Positions 1-5,084 of a DNA stretch of 11,745 nt are shown piece after piece. The notes under the pieces are model-generated. The model saw only the letters and a program-made list of their open reading frames with translations. It did no database searches and had not been told where the DNA came from. Source of the DNA: CAYYBZ01 sp964470285 [NCBI: uncultured Oligoflexia bacterium] (GTDB lineage: Bacteria; Bdellovibrionota_G; CAYYBZ01); NCBI GenBank assembly GCA_964470285.1, contig CAYYBZ010000017.1, positions 1 through 11,745 on the forward strand, read 5' to 3'. Position 1 is the stretch's first letter, and each line of letters opens with the position of its first letter. A program made the translations under genes and the position numbers.

Positions 1-48
1 CAACCTACTGATTAAGAGTCAGTTGCTCTACCATTGAGCTAGCGGCCC
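1..48 (-). tRNA. tRNA-Lys (anticodon CUU), partial, 3' part beyond the window edge
   Basis: Read on the minus strand, the molecule begins GGGCCGC (5' acceptor arm), then TA, a D arm GCTC-AATGGTA-GAGC, and a complete anticodon arm ACTGA-CTCTTAA-TCAGT. The loop places CTT at positions 34-36, so it decodes the lysine codon AAG. The variable region starts with AGGTTG, and the T arm and 3' acceptor strand lie outside the window. The 5' acceptor strand therefore cannot be checked against its partner, but the D and anticodon arms are perfect and the identity is clear. Confidence 0.93.
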
Positions 49-126
49 ATTTGAAATTTTAGATTAAAATCTGGAATTTCAAGAATATATATGAAGTGAA
101 AAAACAAAAATTTAAAAGAACGAAGG

Positions 127-155
127 TTTTTAACCTATAAAGGAATGTAAGTCAA
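127..155 (-). promoter_or_regulatory. possible sigma-70 promoter for tRNA-Lys
   Basis: On the minus strand a TTGACT -35 element (150-155) lies 17 bases before a weak TAAAAA -10 element (127-132). Transcription would start near 120 and give a leader of about 70 nt before the tRNA. A second TTGACT overlaps at 155-160. The -10 match is only 4 of 6 in very AT-rich DNA, so this is tentative. Confidence 0.3.
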
Positions 156-180
156 GTCAATGATAATATTTATAAATTTC

Positions 181-209
181 TTGACTAAGTGCCTTAATTG
201 ATTTATCTA
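181..209 (+). promoter_or_regulatory. possible sigma-70 promoter for the tRNA-Phe transcript
   Basis: TTGACT (181-186, 5 of 6 matches to the -35 consensus) is followed after 17 bases by TATCTA (204-209, 3 of 6 to the -10 consensus). A start near 216 would place both hairpins of the spacer and the tRNA-Phe in one transcript ending at the terminator at 431-457. I saw no better promoter closer to the tRNA, but the weak -10 keeps confidence low. Confidence 0.3.
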
Positions 210-233
210 CATTGGGTTTTAGTGGCAATTAAA

Positions 234-264
234 GCGCACGGGCGATTTATTCGTGAGTGTGCGT
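234..264. repeat. short hairpin in the tRNA spacer
   Basis: GCGCAC (234-239) pairs with GTGCGT (259-264), giving six pairs including one G-U at the base. A small inner CGA/TCG stem (243-245 with 251-253) can extend it. It lies just before the longer inverted repeat at 272-340. No T tract follows, so it does not look like a terminator. Confidence 0.5.
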
Positions 265-271
265 GGGGTTT

Positions 272-340
272 GGGGGCATGTTTTTATTGCCAAGAAGTTT
301 AAATGATGCGAATAGCTTCATTGCAATAAAAACTGCTCCC
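272..340. repeat. long imperfect inverted repeat upstream of tRNA-Phe
   Basis: Seven pairs close the structure (272-278 with 334-340, one G-U). After a small internal loop, ten uninterrupted pairs follow: TTTTTATTGC at 281-290 with GCAATAAAAA at 323-332. Inside, GAAGTT (294-299) can pair with AGCTTC (314-319). That makes about 23 pairs over 69 bases, more than expected by chance. No long T run follows, so it is not a simple terminator. It could be a structured leader of the tRNA-Phe transcript, a small RNA or the relic of a small mobile element. The rest of the 49-351 spacer shows no gene. Confidence 0.6.
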
Positions 341-351
341 AATAGGAATGT

Positions 352-424
<73 letters not shown>

Positions 425-430
425 TATTTA

Positions 431-457
431 AAAGTCGGTCTTTTGGCCGGCTTTTTT
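431..457 (+). terminator. intrinsic terminator of tRNA-Phe
   Basis: A seven-pair G+C-rich stem (434-440 with 445-451, including two G-U pairs) encloses a TTTT loop and is followed by six T residues (452-457). A preceding AAA run can extend the stem. It lies between the tRNA and the convergent yceI-like gene, whose stop is 11 bases further on. It may also slow transcription from the other side, although the opposite-strand T tract is short. Confidence 0.85.
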
Positions 458-467
458 ATGATAGAAC

Positions 468-1085
468 CTAATTTGATTTGGTTGTTATATCGAATTTAAA
501 TTCTGCGGGCATCATTCTGTATGAAGTGAACAACTCAAATATGTCTTCTTGCTCTGTTCGAAAATCCAAAAGGTCTATGTTAAATAAAAACTTAAGTTTA
601 ATCCTTTCGTTTTTTACAGGGATTGCTTCTACATCAAAAGATATTTCATCTTCAAAACCCTGAAGGTTAAGGTTGCCTGTAACATGAAATCTATAACTGT
701 CTTTTTTAACTATTTTTGTGCTCAAGAACGTAATTGACGGATGTTTTTTGCAATAAAAGTCCTTCCATATATCCAAAAACTGCTTACAGTTTCCCTGCTT
801 CTCCTTTATTTGCAAAGATTCGGCAGCAATTGATAAGTATAAAGTTTCTAGCCGGCTTTCACGAAGGTTAAACTCCACGGATCCTTCATAATTTTTGAAA
901 AGCTCTTTATCACAATCAATGGAAACTACTTCAAGAGTCAAATCCTGTTGAACAATAGTAAGAACTATTTCAACAGATTTGCTTCCCTTTTGAGAATTAG
1001 AAATACCGAAGACCTCTCCGGCTAATAAAATTTTGGGTATTAAGAAGATCGCTATGAGTATTAAATAATTTATTTTTGCTTTCAT
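468..1085 (-). CDS. YceI-like exported protein
   Basis: A 205-residue protein with an N-terminal signal peptide (a basic start, then a hydrophobic stretch at about residues 7-22). The mature part resembles the YceI family, which forms a lipocalin-like barrel that binds polyisoprenoid-type lipids in the periplasm. Family signatures are the PSITFLSTKI strand (about 116-125) followed by VTGNLNLQG (135-143) and an alternating strand pattern. The start was chosen at the ATG at 1085 because GGAG (1091-1094) lies five bases upstream. An in-frame ATG 21 codons earlier would bury the signal peptide behind a charged extension. The region around residues 90-115 carries two cysteines (100 and 112), with a third at 58, so a disulfide is possible in the periplasm. 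The ligand is unknown. It is a single gene with its own promoter, convergent with tRNA-Phe. Confidence 0.75.
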   Translation of the reverse strand: MKAKINYLILIAIFLIPKILLAGEVFGISNSQKGSKSVEIVLTIVQQDLTLEVVSIDCDKELFKNYEGSVEFNLRESRLETLYLSIAAESLQIKEKQGNCKQFLDIWKDFYCKKHPSITFLSTKIVKKDSYRFHVTGNLNLQGFEDEISFDVEAIPVKNERIKLKFLFNIDLLDFRTEQEDIFELFTSYRMMPAEFKFDITTKSN

Positions 1086-1119
1086 TAAATCTCCAAGCTT
1101 AATTGTTTTATTTTTTAGG

Positions 1120-1148
1120 TTTTTATAGGAAAAACAAAGCTGTGTCAA
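1120..1148 (-). promoter_or_regulatory. sigma-70 promoter of the yceI-like gene
   Basis: The minus strand has a perfect TTGACA -35 element (1143-1148). The -10 is either TAAAAA at the ideal 17-base spacing (1120-1125) or the better TATAAA at 15 bases (1122-1127). Transcription would start around 1113-1115, about 30 bases before the start codon. This position agrees with the short 5' leader and the ribosome site at 1091-1094. Confidence 0.6.
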
Positions 1149-1186
1149 TGCAATGTGTTATTGAGCCTAACTATTTATAAATAAAT

Positions 1187-1194
1187 GATATAAT
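1187..1194 (+). promoter_or_regulatory. possible extended -10 promoter facing the aldehyde dehydrogenase remnant
   Basis: On the plus strand TG-A-TATAAT (1187-1194 with the T at 1186) makes a consensus -10 hexamer with the TGn extension. No recognisable -35 lies 16-18 bases upstream. Such matches occur by chance in DNA this AT-rich. If real, it would transcribe the truncated gene downstream. Confidence 0.3.
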
Positions 1195-1229
1195 TATCTG
1201 AAATACGACTTTTAGTGTTTTAGATTTAG

Positions 1230-2405
1230 GTTTTTGCAGTTAATAAAAAGTATAACGTTGTTAAAATTGCCCAGCCGATAGGACCTATTTTTGCTATAAC
1301 TCCGATTACAAATCCTACATCGACCGTAATGTTTAAGATTCTTATATCGTTAAAATCAAGAAATCCGATAATTATCAGACCTCACGGTGCTGCCAAAAAG
1401 TGTTCAGTAGAAGCAGCTAAAATCCTCTACGAAGCTGCACTTAAAGAGGGAGCTCCGGAACATTGCGTGCAGTGGGTTCAAAGATTGGCAAAAGAAGAAA
1501 CCTTGGAAATAATGGGTCATAAAAATATTGCATTAATCTTGGCAACGGGCTCGGTTGAACTTGTAAGAGAGGCATATAAATCCGGTAACCCTGCCCTGGG
1601 AGTGGGCCATGGTAATGTTCCCGTATACGTAGGGAAAAGCGCAGATGTTCAGTTTGCGGTTGAACAGATTATTTTATCAAAAACATTTGATAACGGGACT
1701 GTATGTGCCAGCGAACAGGCCGTTGTTGTAAGGGCCTGCCACGTTGAAAAAACGATAGAGGAATTTAAAAAGAGAAAAGCCTATTTCTTAACTGAAAAGG
1801 AAATTGAAAAAATTGAGGAAGTGGCGTTTAACAGGGAAAGCAGAATAATGAAAGTTGAGGTTATCGGGCAACCGGCACATAAAATCGCCAAAATGGCCGG
1901 GATAGATGTACCCGAAGACACATCTCTTCTTATCGGGAGGCTTAATAAAGTCGGTTTGGATAAGCCTCTGTCTCTTGAAATACTCGCTCCTATTCTTGCT
2001 TTTTATGAGGCTAAAGATTTTGAGCACGGAATTGAGCTTTGCAGAAAGATTAATGTGAACGGTGGACTCGGCCATACAGCAAGTATCTTCTCCCAGAGTG
2101 AAAGAAAGATTGATTACTTTTGTGAAGTTATGAATGCCGGACGAATACTTGTAAATACACCGGCCTCACAGGGCGCGGTAGGGGGTACATACAACTCTCT
2201 TCAACCGTCATTTACGCTGGCATGCGGTGCAGGCGGTAAAAATATTACAAGCGATAATATTACGGCCAGGCATCTTGTAAACATTCAAAGAGTTGCAAGA
2301 AGAAACGTTCATCACTGCGCACACGCTTTTGAGGAGGAAATCTACTACGATGAATCGTTTAATTCAGAGGCTGCCGAAAAATGGTGTGAAGAGCATCACA
2401 GATGA
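1230..2405 (+). pseudogene. CoA-acylating aldehyde dehydrogenase, 5'-truncated
   Basis: This resembles the acetaldehyde:CoA dehydrogenase module (AdhE N-terminal half, EutE/PduP relatives), which interconverts an aldehyde and its acyl-CoA with NAD. The frame holds the nucleotide-site LATGSVELV, ALGVGHGNVP, the catalytic cysteine in FDNGTVCASEQ (TGT at 1704-1706) and the late NTPASQGAVG block. The only ATG is at 1329, has no ribosome site, and would give 358 residues. Homology clearly runs upstream of it: codons 1263-1328 read KIAQPIGPIFAITPITNP and on, the family's conserved segment about 100 residues into the protein. The frame then hits TAG at 1227, and no ATG, GTG or TTG lies in frame between. 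The missing N-terminus is not found in another frame, and only about 100 bases separate the gene from the yceI promoter. The remaining 1.1 kb has no internal stop, so the loss is either recent or the product is still made. It could be a shortened but active enzyme, though loss of the first cofactor-binding strands argues against that. Confidence 0.75.
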
Positions 2406-2413
2406 AGCTTCAT

Positions 2414-2938
2414 TTAATTTGGAAAAACTATTTCAAGTTTATCTTCACTTATTTTATTAATCTGTAGGTCTTCGTCGTAATACTTCCCAACTCCCTTAAC
2501 AAGGCCGATCATAAGATCGATAAGGCCCCGTTTCGACTTATACGAGAGTATCATGGTATTTTTATCTTTCCAGTCGTATTCAAATCTCGGAGGATGTGCA
2601 TTTGGCATGCTTCTTGTGGTTTCTTCATGTACGGAATCCATATTTATAAGGAATTCTTTTGCCGATTTTTGATCCTTGTAGTAGATCCCGTAAATCTTAG
2701 GAGCAAAAATGTTCACCCAGTAATCACCGAAAAGATCTGCTATATCGGGAAGTGAAAGATTAAGTTCTTCGCATAAACTTTTAATGAGCTTTATTACGCA
2801 GTTGTCATCTATGTCGCTTGTTGCAAGAAAAACAGTATTTTTATTAATTCCTGCTTTAGCCAAAACCTTTTCCCATTTATGCAGGCCAAACTTTTCTTTG
2901 GCAAGTTCTTCCAGACATTTAACAATTACTCCCTTCAT
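2414..2938 (-). CDS. stand-alone H-NOX haem-binding NO sensor
   Basis: A 174-residue protein that is a single H-NOX (HNOB) domain of normal length. It binds haem through a proximal histidine, here H104 in MDSVHEE, aligned with H102 of the Thermoanaerobacter H-NOX. The haem-distorting proline is present (P117 in AHPPRF), as is the porphyrin propionate-binding Y-x-S-x-R motif (Y133, S135, R137). The distal tyrosine that gives O2 binding in the thermophilic protein corresponds to L142, which predicts an NO (and CO) sensor that excludes O2. The start is the ATG at 2938, with GGAG (2944-2947) five bases upstream and the family's MKG beginning; a start seven codons earlier is rejected. H-NOX genes usually sit beside a histidine kinase, diguanylate cyclase or chemoreceptor. 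None is adjacent, so the partner is unknown. It is convergent with the aldehyde dehydrogenase remnant and divergent from yjbQ. Confidence 0.93.
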   Translation of the reverse strand: MKGVIVKCLEELAKEKFGLHKWEKVLAKAGINKNTVFLATSDIDDNCVIKLIKSLCEELNLSLPDIADLFGDYWVNIFAPKIYGIYYKDQKSAKEFLINMDSVHEETTRSMPNAHPPRFEYDWKDKNTMILSYKSKRGLIDLMIGLVKGVGKYYDEDLQINKISEDKLEIVFPN

Positions 2939-3084
2939 AATTTCTCCACATGAAAACAATAACGATATACTTTGTCAGTCTTTAATGTTTTGAAACAAGA
3001 TACCATGATTTTTGCTCTAAACAAAAAAACATAAAGAAATATTTTTAGTGACAGAGATTTTAAATATGCTAAGTGAATGGGATT

Positions 3085-3501
3085 ATGAAAATTTATTCCT
3101 CAACAGTTAATTTTGATTCAGTACGGGAAAACAGCCTTATAGAGATTACCGGAAAAATTGAAGATGAACTTAAAAAAAGCGCTTTTTCCGAAGGCGTAGT
3201 ATTTGCTTTTGCAGTCGGAGCCACATGTGCACTGACAACAATAGAGTATGAGCCGGGCCTTCAAAAAGATTTTCCCATGTTTCTTGATAAGATAGCGCCA
3301 AAGGGAACTTATGAGCATGATTTAACATGGCACGACGGAAACGGACACTCTCACGTAAGGGCGGCGCTGTTAAAACCTGATTTATTTATTCCTTTTTCAA
3401 AGGGAAAACTTTTAACGGGCACATGGCAGCAGGTGGTTTTTGTAGAGCTCGATACCAGACCCAGAAGCAGAAGAGTTGAAATAAAGATTTTCGGTAAATA
3501 G
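3085..3501 (+). CDS. YjbQ / UPF0047 family protein
   Basis: A 138-residue cytosolic protein of the YjbQ (UPF0047) family. Some members are annotated as secondary thiamine-phosphate synthases on the basis of suppression in E. coli; the physiological role is not settled. Recognisable blocks are HDGNGHSHVRAALL (with conserved histidines, about residues 91-104), the PFSKGKLLTGTWQQ stretch and the ending DTRPRSRRVEI. Length matches the family (about 130-140). I prefer the ATG at 3085, giving MKIYSST as in relatives. A GTG four codons earlier (3073) is open too, and neither has a strong ribosome site. Its stop is separated by two bases from the stop of the convergent rlmH. Confidence 0.88.
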   Translation: MKIYSSTVNFDSVRENSLIEITGKIEDELKKSAFSEGVVFAFAVGATCALTTIEYEPGLQKDFPMFLDKIAPKGTYEHDLTWHDGNGHSHVRAALLKPDLFIPFSKGKLLTGTWQQVVFVELDTRPRSRRVEIKIFGK

Positions 3502-3503
3502 CA

Positions 3504-3977
3504 TTAATAGTGGTAAGTCTGGCCTTTAAGAATAGTCATGGCCCTGTAAACCTGCTCTAAAATTACAACCGTCGACATTTCATGGGTAAAGGTCATTTTT
3601 GAAAGGGATAATGTGACATCGCCCAGCTGTTTAACATCGCTGCTTAATCCGAACGGTCCCCCTACAATGAAATTTATATTTTTTTCACCCGAGTTCATCT
3701 TTTTTTGAATCAGATCTGCAAACTCAATGGTAGAAAATGATTTCCCTTTTTCATCCAGGCACACCGTAAATCCTTTGGAGTTCTCTATGGCGGCTAAAAG
3801 ACTTAATCCCTCCCGGGCAATTATTTTTTTGCGGTCATTTTTGGCTACGTTTTTAACTTCTTTAAGCTTTTTTATTTCGCATTTTACCAATTTGGATATT
3901 CGTGAAAGGTATTCGTTTTCTAAATTGTAAAGATTTTTGTCCCTGGTTTTACCGATGGAATGGAAAACAAATTTCAC
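3504..3977 (-). CDS. rlmH: 23S rRNA (pseudouridine-1915-N3)-methyltransferase RlmH
   Basis: A 157-residue SPOUT-class methyltransferase that uses SAM to methylate pseudouridine 1915 in helix 69 of 23S rRNA, on assembled 70S ribosomes. The SAM-binding knot is seen as FIVGGPFGLS (about residues 103-112), followed by LSLSKMTFTHEM and the characteristic C-terminus QTYHY, whose tyrosine and histidine matter for activity. Length is the family norm (about 155). It starts with GTG (3975-3977), overlapping the TGA of rsfS by four bases as GTGA, so translation is probably coupled. It is the last gene of the rplU operon and ends two bases from the convergent yjbQ. I see no hairpin terminator, so transcripts may run into each other. 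Confidence 0.96.
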   Translation of the reverse strand: MKFVFHSIGKTRDKNLYNLENEYLSRISKLVKCEIKKLKEVKNVAKNDRKKIIAREGLSLLAAIENSKGFTVCLDEKGKSFSTIEFADLIQKKMNSGEKNINFIVGGPFGLSSDVKQLGDVTLSLSKMTFTHEMSTVVILEQVYRAMTILKGQTYHY

Positions 3978-4375
3978 TTCGTTACCCGTTTTTTCCTCGG
4001 TTTTTTCGCGGAGGGTTCTTTTACATCCACGGGTTTTGCATCTGCCCAGAGGCTTTCAAGCCCGTAAAACTGTCTGATCGGCCGGTAGAATATATGAACT
4101 ATTACATCGTCTAAATCTATTAAAACCCAGTGCCCTTTTTGCATCCCTTCAACGCCTAAGGGTTTTTTACCTAATTTTTTCACCGATGAAACGATGCCCT
4201 CTGCTACCGACTGAACATGCCTGTCCGAAGTTCCCGAGGTAATAAGAAAGAAATCTGCGTAAGAGCACACTTTCTTTACGTCTAAAATAACTACATCGAG
4301 GGCCTTTTTATCCAAGGCGGCCTCTGAAACGGCAAGAACTTTCTTTTTTGAGGATATGGATTTTGCCTTCTTCAA
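3974..4375 (-). CDS. rsfS: ribosomal silencing factor RsfS
   Basis: A protein of up to 133 residues of the RsfS/DUF143 family, which binds uL14 and blocks joining of the 50S and 30S subunits when nutrients are short. Conserved blocks are DVVILDVKKVCSYADFF, ITSGTSDRHV, PLGVEG, and WVLIDLDDVIVHIF followed by FYGLESLW. A basic tail (KKPRKKR) follows the conserved fold. No ATG exists at the 5' end. The longest start is TTG at 4375, only three bases after the rpmA stop, with no clear ribosome site. A second TTG about 20 codons in, preceded by GAGG at a good spacing, would still leave the conserved domain intact. The start is therefore uncertain. It overlaps rlmH by four bases. Confidence 0.93.
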   Translation of the reverse strand: MKKAKSISSKKKVLAVSEAALDKKALDVVILDVKKVCSYADFFLITSGTSDRHVQSVAEGIVSSVKKLGKKPLGVEGMQKGHWVLIDLDDVIVHIFYRPIRQFYGLESLWADAKPVDVKEPSAKKPRKKRVTK

Positions 4376-4378
4376 GCC

Positions 4379-4627
4379 TTAAACTACGCTCACTCTCTTT
4401 TTGTTTCTGCCTGCGTTTTCATATTTGACTATACCCGCTATTTTGGCGAAAAGTGTATAGTCTTTGCCCTGGCCGACGTTGAGACCCGGATGTATTCTGG
4501 TACCGAGTTGCCTGACAAGAATGTTGCCTGCCTTCACGCGCTGACCGCTGAATATTTTAACTCCGCGGCGCTGACCGTTTGAATCTCTTCCGTTCTTTGC
4601 TATTCCGCCTGCCTTTTTATGTGCCAT
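4379..4627 (-). CDS. rpmA: 50S ribosomal protein bL27
   Basis: An 82-residue bL27, complete. The family's N-terminus MAHKKAGG is present and reaches toward the peptidyl-transferase centre. It is followed by [13 protein letters not shown], the central [15 protein letters not shown] block and the GKDYTLFA segment. There is no N-terminal extension of the Firmicutes type that needs proteolytic removal. The ATG has a GAGG ribosome site six bases upstream. It lies 11 bases after rplU, and rsfS follows almost at once, so it is the second gene of one operon. Confidence 0.98.
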   Translation of the reverse strand: MAHKKAGGIAKNGRDSNGQRRGVKIFSGQRVKAGNILVRQLGTRIHPGLNVGQGKDYTLFAKIAGIVKYENAGRNKKRVSVV

Positions 4628-4638
4628 CGTAAACCTCT

Positions 4639-4953
4639 TTATCCAAGATTGATTTTTTCAATTTTTATTTCAGTGTAGTTCTGTCTGTGACCGATTTTCT
4701 TGGAGTAGCCCTTTCTTCTTTTCTTTTTGAAAGTAGTGACCTTTTTATTCTTGCCGTGAGACAGTATCTCTCCTTCTACGCTGCTTTTTTCAAGTACATT
4801 TGAATCTACTTTAGCATCCTTTCCGTCATATAACATTATAATATTTGGGATGCTTATTTTTGCACCGACAGGTGCATCAACCTTTTCAATTTTGATTTTA
4901 TCACCTGATTTAACCTTGTATTGTTTGCCACCGGTTTGTATAACAGCGTACAC
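4639..4953 (-). CDS. rplU: 50S ribosomal protein bL21
   Basis: A 104-residue bL21, first gene of the rplU-rpmA-rsfS-rlmH operon. It starts [13 protein letters not shown] after the initiator and ends with the rRNA-binding basic block [17 protein letters not shown], as in the family. The start is GTG at 4951-4953, because a perfect AGGAGG lies eight bases before it and the family begins exactly there. An in-frame ATG 21 codons upstream would add a hydrophobic extension unknown in L21 and lies in the promoter region. Confidence 0.97.
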   Translation of the reverse strand: MYAVIQTGGKQYKVKSGDKIKIEKVDAPVGAKISIPNIIMLYDGKDAKVDSNVLEKSSVEGEILSHGKNKKVTTFKKKRRKGYSKKIGHRQNYTEIKIEKINLG

Positions 4954-4961
4954 TTGATTTG

Positions 4962-4967
4962 CCTCCT
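4962..4967 (-). promoter_or_regulatory. ribosome binding site of rplU
   Basis: A perfect AGGAGG on the minus strand, eight bases before the GTG start. It settles the start of rplU in favour of GTG over a longer ATG-initiated frame. Confidence 0.9.
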
Positions 4968-4985
4968 GGCTATAAAAATAGTTTA

Positions 4986-5016
4986 CGTATACTAAATATA
5001 AAAATATTATTGTCAA
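4986..5016 (-). promoter_or_regulatory. promoter of the rplU operon
   Basis: A perfect TTGACA -35 element on the minus strand (5011-5016) is followed by TAGTAT at 16 bases (4989-4994) or TATACG at 19 bases (4986-4991), both imperfect -10 hexamers. Transcription would begin near 4982, about 30 bases before the rplU start. The intergenic stretch 4954-5084 is shared with the divergent PilZ-protein gene; I found no convincing promoter for the latter. Confidence 0.6.
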
Positions 5017-5084
5017 GTAGAACTTTTAGGTTTAACTTTAAAATTTAGGAAAAATTTCAATAATTTGTCACCAAAGAAGGCATT

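Noticed and set aside
205-351. 6S RNA candidate in the tRNA spacer
   Set aside because: There is a long hairpin, but not the large central bubble with closing stem expected of 6S RNA, and the total length is short.
478-663. Small plus-strand reading frame inside the yceI-like gene
   Set aside because: It is fully antisense to a gene with a clear family signature and has no ribosome site of its own.
1086-1148. N-terminal extension of 21 codons for the yceI-like protein
   Set aside because: It overlaps a consensus promoter and would hide the signal peptide; the ATG at 1085 has a good GGAG site.
1230-2405. Frameshift rather than deletion at the 5' end of the aldehyde dehydrogenase
   Set aside because: The upstream bases in the other plus-strand frames do not encode the missing conserved segment, and there is too little room before the yceI promoter.
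2402-2413. Perfect 12-bp palindrome between the stops of the aldehyde dehydrogenase remnant and the H-NOX gene
   Set aside because: It has no loop or T run, so it is not a terminator; a 12-bp palindrome centred on a HindIII-type AAGCTT can arise by chance.
4954-5016. N-terminal hydrophobic extension of bL21
   Set aside because: bL21 has no such extension; the segment covers the promoter and the AGGAGG site that serves the GTG start.
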